Assembly: GCF_001469165.1 (NCBI RefSeq) | Contig: NZ_JABX01000021.1 | Location: 1 to 64,000, forward strand | Length of the DNA stretch: 64,000 bases | Source: Thiohalocapsa sp. ML1 | GTDB taxonomy: Bacteria > Pseudomonadota > Gammaproteobacteria > Chromatiales > Chromatiaceae | Direction: 5' to 3' | Shown here: positions 9,143 to 17,881 of the stretch, piece by piece | Numbering within the stretch: position 1 is the stretch's first letter | Layout of the letters: every line of letters starts with the position of its first letter | Translations under genes and position numbers: made by a program | The notes under the pieces: model-generated | What the model was told of the DNA's origin: nothing | The model's input: only the letters and a program-made list of their open reading frames with translations | The model's database searches: none

Positions 9143-9960
9143 GTGCGGCCTGGCAAGGCCGCGTGATCTAGCGGGTGTGAATCCCGCCTGGGTAATCGTG
9201 AGCCGCGAGCCCAGTATCGAGCCTTGCGGCGTGACTGGTAACAGGCGCGTCGATGCTTCGGCTGATGCGCAGGCGAGGTGCAAAGGTAACGGGTGAAGCC
9301 GACCCTGAAGGTGTTGAGCCCCGAAAATTTTGGTTGGTGAGTGCCGACGGTTTTGTCCCGCCGGCAGGCAACAATCCGTGTCGCGCTCTGGCGAGCGGCA
9401 CGGATACTCCCCGGGGTCCGAGGCCGTGTCGAGCCTGACATTGAGAACATGCGGTAACCAGGGAGATCCACGCATCGGTCCGCGGGAAGCGGGCACCCGC
9501 GAACAAGTGTAAAAGCGAGGACGCGGGCGGTGATGCGTGGAAGTCGGAGCCACCCATACGAGCTGTGACGCCCGGTAATGCGGGTCGAGCAAAGGGGTGG
9601 CGGCCCGAGATAATGCGCGGGTGAAACACGGCCCTACACCGAGAGGACTCTGTCCGTGACAACCATGCTCGCGCGTTTCACGCCGTTGGCGTGCCCGCCC
9701 TTGTGGCGGTGCGCGACACACTCGGCGCTGCGGCGGAAGCCGCACGCGCGGAGTCGACAGGGCGCTGGACTCGCTCCCCTGTTCCACGGCGAAAGGCTCG
9801 GGCCGGGAGCCGGATGGTGTAACACTCCAAGTCCTACTGCTCCGAGCCGGGAGCCGAACCGTCGCATGGCAGAGATATTGCGGCACCGCCGGGAAACCAG
9901 GCGGCAAACAGATAAAGCAAACATCTGCCTAAACGGCGGCAAGGCCCCGGCTTACTCTCC
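9143..9960 (+). mobile_element. Probable ORF-less group II intron
   Basis: The segment begins GTGCGGCCTGGCAAGG, the GUGYG 5' end typical of bacterial group II introns. It goes on with long structured RNA-like sequence (CTAGCGGGTGTGAATCCCGC, CCAGGGAGATCCACGCATCG) and no usable protein frame, so no reverse transcriptase is encoded. A hairpin near 9813-9848 starting GAGCCGGATGGTGTAACAC resembles domain V. Joining the flanks (CCGGGGACA before 9143, GTTTACTTAATT from 9961) rebuilds a family 2 REP arm, which sets the ends. The 818-bp length fits an ORF-less intron. The exact 3' boundary is inferred; the terminal bases are not the usual AY. Confidence 0.55.
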
Positions 9961-10238
9961 GTTTACTTAATTGCGGAGTTGGAGTTCCTAGGGAAGAGGG
10001 GCAAGGGTCAATTACAGCCCTAGCCGGTTGAAGCATTCGCCCGACAAACTCGCCGGCTCCCGCCGAACTGCAGCCGGCACGCGTGGCCGCGGCTTGGCGC
10101 GGGCTGTGCTGAACGTAGAGCCACATAAACTGGGCTAGGGATTCCCGTTCCGGACGGGGTGAAGTGGTCCGGGACCACCTCGGGCCGAGCGCTGCCGATC
10201 CGCGCGGCCCCAGGCGTCTCCGGCTCAAGGGAGCCCCG

Positions 10239-10427
10239 ACATCAAGACCGACCGCGAGATCTACACCCTGCTCGGCGCCGACGCCGAGACCCTGGCGATC
10301 CTCACCGACGGCATCTGCGTGCGCGGGCGCTATCATTTCGAGGCGCTGGAGGTCAAAGGGCTCGACCGCCGCACCGACGGCGTGCTGCTGCCGGATGCGC
10401 CGGAGGAGCCGATCTGGGTGATCGAGG
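10239..10427 (+). pseudogene. Rpn-type nuclease, copy 1, truncated
   Basis: The first 63 codons of the Rpn-like gene are present (KTDREIYTLLGADAETLAIL onwards) and match copies 2 and 3. The match also covers about 230 bases upstream. Homology ends within the codon after IWVIE, where a family 1 REP palindrome begins. As in the other copies, the codon where the family normally starts is ATC. Confidence 0.85.
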
Positions 10428-10428
10428 G

Positions 10429-10507
10429 GAGAAAATGGGGACGGACCACGTTTTTATGAAGGGGGCAAAGCGGCGCCCCGAAAAACGTGGTCTGTCCCCT
10501 ATTTTTC
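10429..10507. repeat. REP-like palindrome, family 1, copy 3
   Basis: It is essentially identical to 3-81 and 755-832. It lies exactly between a truncated Rpn gene reading rightward and a truncated nuclease-nSTAND3 gene reading leftward, so it marks a recombination joint. Confidence 0.85.
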
Positions 10508-11397
10508 TACGAGGTCATGACGATCTTCGCTCCTTTTCGGAGCATTGGCCGGATTTGGGGCAAAATGTGATTCCATCGGTGGACCAGGAACTCCTCGTAC
10601 TGGGTCACTCCGAACGCGTCGTCCAGCCAGAAGAACTGCGACGGCTCGTCTGGGTTCCAATGCTCGGTGACCTTGCCGGGTTCATCGAGCTTGAGCGTCG
10701 AGGCGTTCCACTGGTCGATTGCCGCCATCGCCAGCATGGATGCGATGGTCGTCTTGCCGGCAGCAGGCTCGCCGAGGAGTAGCACGAAACTGTACTCGTT
10801 GATCGCGTCGACGGCTTTCCTGTAGGCGGCGGTGACGACGACCTTGGCGAGGTCTTCGCGCATCGATTCAAGGACAGTGCGAGCCTGGACGTAGGCACGC
10901 TCGTCGAGAATCTGGCTTAAATCTCCTATTCCGTATAGTCTCGGAACGAGCATGCGTAGGCGCTTGTTCTCAAGAATCTGTTGGCTTATCCAGGTGGAAC
11001 CGAACGTCGCGACGTGCTTGATTCCGGCCCCCTTGAAGAGCGCCTTGATCTTTTCATCTCCAGTCCCGGACAGACCCGCATTCGTCATGAGCACGTAGGA
11101 ATCGCAAACGCCTTGCTTGACAAGCTTCTTGGCTTTTTCGACTTCGTCCGACAGATCGGACGTTCTCAGGACGGAGTTGATCTTGCTGGTGAACTTGCAT
11201 TGGATTACGAAAGGGCCGCTAAGGCTCTCCCTTCCTGTGGCACTCCACGTTCCCGTGAATGCGCCATCCCTACCGCCATCATGCGAATCGAGAAACGACT
11301 CCACTGTCTGCCCGAGGATCTCCCTTGTGATCGTGAGACATAGTCGCTGAAAATCGTTCCAGCCAAGGGTGTGTAGCGCGTACATGTCATCTACCAC
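10507..11397 (-). pseudogene. Restriction-nuclease/nSTAND3 NTPase, 3'-truncated
   Basis: The 296 residues contain an N-terminal Mrr/PD-(D/E)XK-like nuclease: LGWNDFQRLC, then DGGRDGAF and FVIQCKF supply the D...QxK pattern. Next comes an nSTAND3-type P-loop domain with LLLGEPAAGKTT (Walker A) and QFFWLDDAFG (Walker B). The frame stops at KIVMTS, just where related proteins continue, because the REP element at 10429-10507 supplies the stop; all sensor repeats are gone. Full-length relatives are Avs-like antiphage sensors that cut DNA when a phage protein is recognised. This remnant should not sense anything but could still fold. Its composition is less GC-rich than that of its neighbours. Confidence 0.8.
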
Positions 11398-11473
11398 ACT
11401 TGCGAACGATACGGAGTTCGCGGCAGGCTCTCTCCGCCATACATGGCGGCATCTCGCTTGAATCAGACGAATG

Positions 11474-11759
11474 CGGCTACCCTACCACTTGCCCGCGCCG
11501 GTCGAGCGAAAGACGCGAAGCGGCAGGCCCCTCTCCGCTAACCCGCCGAACCGGCGCGATAGACGGAAGAAGGATTTGCGCCACACGCTAGCCAGCCCTC
11601 CCTGCCCGCGCCGGGACGGCCCCGGGCACCGTGCGGCCGTGTAAGGAGTGTACTGTAGAACCCGGTGGGGGATAGTACCTGGCATCTTGGCATTGATGCA
11701 GGTCAAGTTTGGCGGTGCCGGCGAAGCCCCGAGCGGGTTCAGGCGGCGCTCGGGGTCGC
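11474..11759. repeat. 286-bp dispersed repeat, copy 2
   Basis: It matches 364-649 over its whole length. It abuts the start of segmental duplication copy B at 11757, so the ATPase tail in copy B begins exactly where this repeat ends. No gene is recognisable in it. Confidence 0.7.
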
Positions 11760-12101
11760 GTCGAGACCCGCCGGCTGTCCGAGCTGCCGCCGGACGGGAC
11801 CCTGGAGGCGCATGGGCTCATGCTGGTGCCGTCGCGGGAGTTCTGTACCGGGGATGCGCCCCATTGGCTGTCCTTCGTGCCACCGAATCCGAAGGGGGCG
11901 CCGCACCCGTTCACGGCGAAGCTGACCAAGCGGCAGGTGGCACTGCATTCTGATCCTGCAAGCGACCGCGCGCCATTGGAAGATCCAGCGCAGGGCCAGC
12001 GGGACCAGGCGAGTGAGGCCCTGGGGCATCGCACCGCGTGCTTCGCCACACCAGGTCCACGCATCCAGCCCACGACTACGTCATTGGTGTATAGTGCGCG
12101 G

Positions 12102-12443
12102 ATGATCACGGTCGCCGAGACGCTCCCGTTTCGCCGCAAGGCCGAATCGCTGCTCACCCCCGAGGAGCGGGAGGGCCTCATCGACTATCTTGCCGAGCAT
12201 CCGACGGCCGGCGTACTGATCCAGGGGTTGGGCGGCATTCGCAAGCTCCGCTGGGGGGCCGAGGGGCGGGGCAAGCGTGGCGGTACTCGCGTGATCTATT
12301 TCGTCGGTGGTGAGGAGATGCCTCTGTACCTCTTGGCCTTGTTCGCGAAGAACGAAAAGGCCGATCTGTCCTTCGCGGAGCGTCGGCAGCTCCGCTCGTT
12401 GGTCGATGACCTGATGGCCTATTGGAGAAACCACAATGGGTAG
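12102..12443 (+). CDS. RelE/HigB-type toxin, copy B (intact)
   Basis: This 113-residue protein belongs to the RelE/HigB mRNA-interferase fold: GGIRKLRWGAEGRGKRGGTR, then VIYFVGGEEMPLYLLALFAK are the core strands. Such toxins cut translating mRNA unless bound by their antitoxin. The ATG at 12102 is chosen because the longer open frame upstream belongs to the ATPase relic, and the same ATG is kept in copy A. A TATAGT box at 12090-12095 may be the -10 element. The gene overlaps the antitoxin start by 8 bases. Confidence 0.85.
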   Translation: MITVAETLPFRRKAESLLTPEEREGLIDYLAEHPTAGVLIQGLGGIRKLRWGAEGRGKRGGTRVIYFVGGEEMPLYLLALFAKNEKADLSFAERRQLRSLVDDLMAYWRNHNG

Positions 12444-12732
12444 AGCATTCGCTGAGATTGCCGAGGGACTGGCGGATGCCGTTGCGCACGTCCAGGGCGG
12501 TGAGTCGGGGGTGGTCGAGCATCGCCGCGAGCCGATCGACGTGCGCGCCATCCGGGACAAGACCGGAATGAGTCAGCAGCAGTTCTGTGCTGCATTCGGC
12601 ATCAGCCTTGGGACCCTGCGCAACTGGGAGCAGGGCCTGCGCACCCCGCGGGGGCCTGCTCGCGTGTTGCTGAAGGTGGTCGATCGCGAGCCCGAGACGG
12701 TGATTCGGGTATTGAAGCGTGCTGGGGATTGA
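12436..12732 (+). CDS. XRE-family antitoxin, copy B (HigA/NadS-like)
   Basis: It is a 98-residue partner of the toxin at 12102-12443. The N-terminal half binds toxin in this family; the C-terminal half has the helix-turn-helix MSQQQFCAAFGISLGTLRNW. The overlap with the toxin gene implies translational coupling and autoregulation from a shared promoter. Nearly identical to the copy at 8496-8792. Confidence 0.88.
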   Translation: MGRAFAEIAEGLADAVAHVQGGESGVVEHRREPIDVRAIRDKTGMSQQQFCAAFGISLGTLRNWEQGLRTPRGPARVLLKVVDREPETVIRVLKRAGD

Positions 12733-12913
12733 CCGAGCAAAGAATTTCCACCTCTCGGGTGCACCGCCGGCCTTTGAGCGGGCGCAGGGTCAGGTCCAGC
12801 TTTGTAGCCATGTCCCCGGAACGGACCAAATCAATTCGGGGCTGGTCTCTCGTCTCACAAGACCCAGGGCGTTGGTAACCGTTTAGCCCCCACTCAACAT
12901 CCGTAACCGATTG

Positions 12914-12965
12914 AATGGAGAAAAGGGGTCAATGGAGAAAAGGGGTCAGAGCCCTTTTTAATGAA
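12914..12965. repeat. REP-like element, family 3
   Basis: GGAGAAAAGGGGTCA occurs twice in tandem (near 12917 and 12934), followed by GAGCCCTTTTTAATG. This is a GGGGTCAGAGCCCTTTT-type REP distinct from families 1 and 2. It stands between copy B and the second Rpn gene. Confidence 0.6.
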
Positions 12966-13231
12966 GAGCGGAAATAATGCAAAAGGGGCCGGGGTCAATT
13001 ACACCCGCAGCTGGTTAAGAATCCGCCCTGCAAGCTCGCCAGCTCGCGCCAAACTGCTGCCGGCGCTTCGCGCGTGGCCGCGGCTTGGCGCGGGCTGGGC
13101 TGAACGTGGAGCTACATAAATTGCGCTAGGGATTCCCGTTCCGCACGGGGTAAAGTGGTTCCCGACCACCGCGAGCCAAGCGCTGCCGATCCGCGCGGCC
13201 GCAGGCGTCCCCGGCTCAAGGGAGCCCCGAC

Positions 13232-14140
13232 ATCAAAACCGACCGCGAGATCTACACCCTGCTCGGCGCCGACGCCGAGACCCTGGCGATTCTCACCGAC
13301 GGCATCCGCGTGCGCGGGCGCTATCATTTCGAGGCGCTGGAGGTCAAAGGGCTCGACCGTCGCACCGACGGCGTGCTGCTGCCGGATGCGCCGGAGGAGC
13401 CGATCTGGGTGATCGAGGTGCAGGGCCGGGGCGACGCCAACATCTACTACCGGCTGCTGGTGGAGCTCGGGCTGGTCGGCGAGCGTCATCCGGGCCGGGT
13501 CGTGCGCGGGCTGATTCTGTTCGCCACACCGGCCCTCGACCCTCGCACCGAGCCCTGGCACGGCGCCGCCCGGCACCCGGACGCCCCGTTGCGCGTGGCC
13601 TATCTTGAAAGCATCCTGGATGCACTGGCGGCGCGTGCCCCCGAGCATCCGCTGCTGGCGGTCTTCCTGCCCTACCGGGTTGCGGACCGGGAGCGGCTGC
13701 GCCGCGAGGGGCCGCAGGCGCTTGCGCGCATCGCCACCGCGGCGCTGCCCGAGCGCGTACGCGAGCGCCTGACCGACGTCTTCATGTCCTGGGTGACAGT
13801 CCGCTTCAGCCACATGAGCTACCGGGAGATTCTGACCATGTTCGGTATCGAGACACCCTTCGAAGAGACCCGCACCTACAAAGAGCTGGTGGCATTGGGC
13901 CGCGAAGAAGGCCACGAAGAAGGCCGCAAAGAAGGCCGCAAAGAAGGCCGAGAGGAAGGCCGCAAGGCGGAAGCCACGACCTTGCTGCTGCGCCAAGCCA
14001 AGCACCGCTTCGGCACCCTGCCAGCGGGGACGAGCGAGCGCATCGGCCAACTGCCGCTGGCGCGCCTCGAAAGCCTCGCCGAGGCCATTTTCGATCTCGA
14101 CAGCGTGGCCAGCCTCGAAGCGTGGCTACGCGAGTCCTAA
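13232..14140 (+). CDS. Rpn-type PD-(D/E)XK nuclease/transposase-family protein, copy 2
   Basis: The product is about 302 residues. The family N-terminus KTDREIYTLLGADAETLAIL is followed by RRTDGVLLPD and IWVIEVQGRGDAN, the D...ExQ core of the Rpn nuclease domain (about residues 35-75). A helical tail ends in a charged repeat, EGRKEGRKEGREEGRKAE. Rpn proteins promote RecA-independent recombination in E. coli. No ATG or GTG precedes the conserved N-terminus; the expected start codon is ATC at 13232, seven bases after AAGGGAG. If only ATG is accepted, the start is 13310 and the first 26 residues are lost. Confidence 0.8.
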   Translation: MKTDREIYTLLGADAETLAILTDGIRVRGRYHFEALEVKGLDRRTDGVLLPDAPEEPIWVIEVQGRGDANIYYRLLVELGLVGERHPGRVVRGLILFATPALDPRTEPWHGAARHPDAPLRVAYLESILDALAARAPEHPLLAVFLPYRVADRERLRREGPQALARIATAALPERVRERLTDVFMSWVTVRFSHMSYREILTMFGIETPFEETRTYKELVALGREEGHEEGRKEGRKEGREEGRKAEATTLLLRQAKHRFGTLPAGTSERIGQLPLARLESLAEAIFDLDSVASLEAWLRES

Positions 14141-14240
14141 CCCGCAGCGCTCACACCGGGTAAAGTGATTCCGGACCACCTCGGGCCAAGCGCTGCCGAT
14201 CCGCGCGGCCGCAGGCGTCCCCGGCTAAGGGAGCCCCGAC

Positions 14241-15113
14241 ATCAAAACCGACCGCGAGATCTACGCCCTGCTCGGCGCCGACGCCGAGACCCTGGCGATC
14301 CTCACCGACGGCATCCGCGTGCGCGGGCGCTATCATTTCGAGGCGCTGGAGGTCAAAGGGCTCGACCGTCGCACCGACGGCGTGCTGCTGCCGGATGCGC
14401 CGGGGGAGCCGATCTGGGTGATCGAGGTGCAGGGCCGGGGCGACGCCAACATCTACTACCGGCTGCTGGTGGAGCTCGGGCTGGTCGGCGAGCGTCATCC
14501 GGGCCGGGTCGTGCGCGGGCTGATCCTGTTCGCCACACCGGCCCTCGACCCTCGCACCGAGCCCTGGCACGGCGCCGCCCGGCACCCGGACGCCCCGTTG
14601 CGCGTGGCCTATCTTGAAAGCATCCTGGATGCACTGGCGGCGCGCGCCCCCGAGCATCCGCTGCTGGCGGTCTTCCTGCCCTACCGGGTTGCGGACCGGG
14701 AGCGGCTGCGCCGCGAGGGGCCGCAGGCGCTTGCGCGCATCGCCACCGCGGTGCTGCCCGAGCGCGTGCGCGAGCGCCTGACCGACGTCTTCATGTCCTG
14801 GGTGACAGTCCGCTTTAGCCACATGAGCTACCGGGAGATTCTGACCATGTTCGGTATCGAGACACCCTTCGAAGAGACCCGCACCTACAAGGAGCTGGTG
14901 GCATTGGGCCGCGAAGAAGGCCACGAAGAAGGCCGCAAGGCGGAAGCCACGACCTTGCTGCTGCGGCAAGCCAGGCACCGCTTCGGCACCCTGCCCGCGG
15001 GGACGAGCGAGCGCATCGGGCAACTGCCGCTGGCGCGCCTCGAAAGCCTCGCCGAGGCCATTTTCGATCTCGACAGCGTCGCCAGCCTCGAAGCGTGGCT
15101 GCGCGAAGCTTAA
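14241..15113 (+). CDS. Rpn-type PD-(D/E)XK nuclease/transposase-family protein, copy 3
   Basis: This is a tandem duplicate of the gene at 13232-14140, well over 95% identical by eye, with the upstream region duplicated as well. It has the same nuclease core (RRTDGVLLPDAPGEPIWVIE) and the same ATC at the expected start (14241). The charged tail repeat is shorter by 12 residues: GHEEGRKAEATT instead of several EGRKEGR units. The stop is at 15111-15113. Rpn proteins are thought to act in DNA recombination; copy-number change of the tail repeat is typical of this family. Confidence 0.8.
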   Translation: MKTDREIYALLGADAETLAILTDGIRVRGRYHFEALEVKGLDRRTDGVLLPDAPGEPIWVIEVQGRGDANIYYRLLVELGLVGERHPGRVVRGLILFATPALDPRTEPWHGAARHPDAPLRVAYLESILDALAARAPEHPLLAVFLPYRVADRERLRREGPQALARIATAVLPERVRERLTDVFMSWVTVRFSHMSYREILTMFGIETPFEETRTYKELVALGREEGHEEGRKAEATTLLLRQARHRFGTLPAGTSERIGQLPLARLESLAEAIFDLDSVASLEAWLREA

Positions 15114-15318
15114 GCGCCAACGGGGTCAAGCGCCACCGCGGTCAGGTGATGCCTTTTGGTTATTCAAATGGGCCGCCGCAACCGCGGCAGAAATATGCTC
15201 GGCCCGACCGCCCGTTGCCGCGCCGCCGCAGACGCGGGCGGCTCGACAGCATGCGGCGGGCCAGCCTCGGTTAGCCGTCAGGAAATGCAAACGGCACACA
15301 ACGTGCTGATCTTGGCGT

Positions 15319-15849
15319 GTGAAGCCAATTTCTTGGAATCCAGATAAGAACGCACTTCTCCTAGCTCAGCGAGCAGTGTGGCGCTGTACCTGCCAGTGCC
15401 GCGGAGGTCGGCATCGCGCCTTCAATGAGTCGCTGAACCGCAGGACCGAATGCCATCTGATGGCCGATCTGGTGACGCCGAACAATGCGCGGGCACGGCA
15501 GATCGCCGAGATCATCCGGGGTGTGGACCCGCATATCATCCTAATGAACGAGATTGACGACGACACCGGTGCCGATGGCGACTTCGACAACCGGTGCAGG
15601 TTCGGCAAAACGGGTTTTCTGCTCTATCGCGAGCCCACTGCGCGCCCAGATGGCGCCTTGACCGATCGTCGATCCGCCGCGAGCTTCGATACCCAGGTGT
15701 CGATCCAGGGCGGCGATGGTTGGGTCCGTCGGGGCGTCTTCTTTTTCGCGCCGTACGTCCTGCGGGACTTGACGTGTGGTCCCCGAGGCAACGGTCATAC
15801 CGCCATCCGTAAACCGAATTTGCGCACGAGGTTTCCACGGTGCGGTTAA
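15319..15849 (+). pseudogene. Chimeric remnant: BrnT-like start joined to an EEP-family hydrolase piece
   Basis: The open frame begins KPISWNPDKNALLLAQR, which looks like the N-terminus of a BrnT toxin. It then turns into SLNRRTECHLMADLVTPNN and AEIIRGVDPHIILMNEID, typical of the N-terminal part of the endonuclease/exonuclease/phosphatase family. After about residue 95 the sequence has no family features. The two pieces do not belong together, so this is probably a deletion joint. The 200 bases before it (15114-15318) hold no feature that I can name. Confidence 0.4.
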
Positions 15850-17045
15850 TGGCCAACAGGATCGCCGCCGGGTCGGCCGTCTTCACGCTTACCGCCGCAC
15901 TGAGCGGGCTGGCGCCTGCGCGGGTAGACGGTGTGCTCGCTACGAAGCTCCAGACCATCGCCGACGCCTACATCGCGGACACCGCCGCGGGCGAACAGGC
16001 CACCGCGATTTCGATCAGCGTCAGCCTGCCCGAGGGCGGCGGCACGGTGAACGTGACCGCCGGCGCGGTCTCGAACGAGGCCGGCGCCGCCGCCGTGACG
16101 CCCGACACGCTGTTCCAGATCGGCAGCATCACCAAGTCCTTCACCTCGGTCACGCTGCTGCAACTCCAGTCCGAAGGGGTGCTCGACCTCGACGACACGC
16201 TGGGCGAATGGCTGCCGGAGTATCCCGCGTGGAAGGACGTCACGCTACGCCGGCTTCTGAACATGACGAGCGGCATCCCGAGCTACGACAACGTCGACGC
16301 GATGATCGGCGATATCGGTCGGAACGGGCTGTCGCGCCACTTCTCGCCTGCGGTCCTCGTCGGTTTTGCCGACCCCGCCTATCCCGGCGCCCCGGACCCG
16401 ACGACGGGCTATTCCTACTCGAACACCAACTACATCCTTGCCGGGATGGTCATCGAGAAGGCTACCGGACGCGGGGTGCAGGAACACTTCGAGCAGCGGC
16501 TGTTCGGCCCGCGCTACGGCCTAACGAACACCTACTACCGGGCGGGCATCTATCCACGCGAGATCACCGAGCGCATGGCGTCCGGCTATTTCGTCGCCGA
16601 GGGCTATGACGGAATGAAGGCTCTGGACGGCGCCGACGTGAAGGGCGAGGACATGTCTTGGGGCGGGGCTGCCGGGGCAGGCGTCTCGCGCCCCGAGGAG
16701 GTCAACAACTGGGTGCGGGCGCTCTTCACGTCGGCGGATCTCCTCGATGCCGATGCCCGCGCCGAGCTCACCAGGGTCGTGTCGATGCGGACAGGCCAAG
16801 CGGTTGCCCGGCTGACCGCCGACGACCCCCATGGCTTCGGCCTCGGCATCTCGGGCTTTGCCTCGCCCGCGCTCGGCTCCGGCTGGCAGTACGAAGGCGA
16901 ATCGATGGGCTTCCGCACCCTCTACATTTACTTGCCCGAGAAGGACCTCGTCGTCACCCTCGCGCTAAACAGCGGCGCCGAAGGCGTGGCCGACCACGCC
17001 GGCAAGGTGGCGCTGGCGGTCATCGAGGCGGCAGAGGCACAGTAG
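15849..17045 (+). CDS. Exported serine hydrolase, class C beta-lactamase family
   Basis: The 398-residue protein begins with a signal peptide (ANRIAAGSAVFTLTAALSGL). The catalytic SxxK is in GSITKSFTS near residue 96; YSYSNTNYI near 190 gives the Tyr-x-Asn motif; LNMTSGIPSY follows the usual position of the first loop. The C-terminal strand with GFRTLYIYLPEKDLVVTLAL matches the third motif region, but without a clear KTG. Members include D-aminopeptidases, esterases and penicillin-binding-like enzymes acting in the periplasm; the substrate cannot be told. An upstream GTG at 15840 is possible, but the ATG at 15849 gives a cleaner signal peptide. Confidence 0.85.
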   Translation: MANRIAAGSAVFTLTAALSGLAPARVDGVLATKLQTIADAYIADTAAGEQATAISISVSLPEGGGTVNVTAGAVSNEAGAAAVTPDTLFQIGSITKSFTSVTLLQLQSEGVLDLDDTLGEWLPEYPAWKDVTLRRLLNMTSGIPSYDNVDAMIGDIGRNGLSRHFSPAVLVGFADPAYPGAPDPTTGYSYSNTNYILAGMVIEKATGRGVQEHFEQRLFGPRYGLTNTYYRAGIYPREITERMASGYFVAEGYDGMKALDGADVKGEDMSWGGAAGAGVSRPEEVNNWVRALFTSADLLDADARAELTRVVSMRTGQAVARLTADDPHGFGLGISGFASPALGSGWQYEGESMGFRTLYIYLPEKDLVVTLALNSGAEGVADHAGKVALAVIEAAEAQ

Positions 17046-17110
17046 CCCCTAGTCGATTTCGTGCGCCGCAGCGTCAGCGAGCCCAATCCTCTACTGCGAG
17101 CACACATCGA

Positions 17111-17641
17111 ATGTCAAACCCGAACCTGAAAGCGAAGCTCGATGCGATCTTTGCGGCGCACATGAACGCGGAGTTGGAGGGAGATCTCGACCGGACGCTG
17201 GCGACGATGGCGCCGACCCCACATCTGGTGAACGTGCCGACCATGGTCGGCGGGCAGGGGCCGGAAAGTGTCCGGAACTTTTACAGTAGGCGGCTGGTCG
17301 GGCAGTTCTTCCCGCCGGACGTGACCTTCGAGACCATCTCCCGCACCTACAGCGAGGAGCGGCTGGTCGATGAGCTGATCATCTCCTTCACGCACACGCA
17401 AAAGATCGACTGGATGCTTCCGGGCGTGGAGCCGACGTGCAAGCGTGTTGAGGCGGTATTCGTCGTGATCGTCGGCATCGCGGATGGCAAGGTATCGCAC
17501 GAGCACATCCACTGGGATCAGGCGAGCGTGCTAGTGCAGATCGGCCTGCTCGATCCGGCGAACCTGCCGGTGGTCGGTGCCGGGGCCGCGGCGAAGCTAC
17601 GAAATCCCGCGTTGCCGGATCCCTTTTTCAATGAAGGCTGA
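17111..17641 (+). CDS. NTF2-like (SnoaL-type) protein
   Basis: The 176-residue protein has the pattern of the NTF2/SnoaL fold: a helical start (MSNPNLKAKLDAIFAAHMNA), then TMAPTPHLVNVPTMVGG and alternating strands ending in GKVSHEHIHWDQASVLVQIG. The conserved EHIHWDQ resembles proteins found with carboxymethylenebutenolidase-type enzymes. The function may be a small-molecule isomerase or a binding protein; the substrate is unknown. It lies 65 bases after the serine hydrolase on the same strand and may share its transcript. Confidence 0.7.
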   Translation: MSNPNLKAKLDAIFAAHMNAELEGDLDRTLATMAPTPHLVNVPTMVGGQGPESVRNFYSRRLVGQFFPPDVTFETISRTYSEERLVDELIISFTHTQKIDWMLPGVEPTCKRVEAVFVVIVGIADGKVSHEHIHWDQASVLVQIGLLDPANLPVVGAGAAAKLRNPALPDPFFNEG

Positions 17642-17649
17642 CGCCGGGA

Positions 17650-17846
17650 CTAGATTGCTTGGCGGCGGCGAATGTTTGCAGATGAGTCAAGTTTCACGAC
17701 GACACGGCGCTTGCAGGCGAAAGGGCCGAGGGCCAAGGGCCAAGGGAGCCCGCCGCGGCCCTTGGCCCTTGCTTCAATGCGCCGACGAGCGGGCTGCGCA
17801 AGACTAGGCGCCGTGCCCTGGTCGGTCTGAGGCTCTGCCTCGCTAG
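17650..17846. repeat. CTAG-bounded hairpin repeat, copy 1
   Basis: It starts CTAGATTGCTTGGCGGC and ends CTCTGCCTCGCTAG. The middle holds a long inverted repeat of the form GGGCCAAGGG/CCCTTGGCCC. Two further copies lie in tandem at 62572-62994. Here it sits just beyond the end of a transposase remnant. Confidence 0.75.
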
Positions 17847-17881
17847 GCTGTTCAATCCCCCGCCACAAAGCCCCGCAGCGT

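Larger units (their letters stand above)
11757..12874 (+). repeat. Segmental duplication, copy B
   Basis: This is the uninterrupted counterpart of 7501-8934. Its first 345 bases are the tail of the DptH-like ATPase, without its 5' part. Here the frame stays open through the site that is a stop in copy A (TGT near 11843), and runs on into the toxin gene. Confidence 0.85.

Noticed and set aside
9008-9907. A 299-residue minus-strand frame across the intron region
   Set aside because: It lies opposite the structured RNA-like sequence and has no domain; only the last 30 residues (before the stop near 9008) look protein-like, and these may be a small remnant of a REP-associated gene that I could not identify.
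13112-15023. Long open frames on the minus strand opposite both Rpn genes
   Set aside because: They mirror the repeated Rpn genes in GC-rich DNA, have His/Gln/Gly/Arg-rich composition and no family features; the plus-strand frames carry the nuclease motifs.
15541-15798. Minus-strand frame with a plausible-looking beginning
   Set aside because: It is antisense to the EEP-like remnant and has no family match that I can name.
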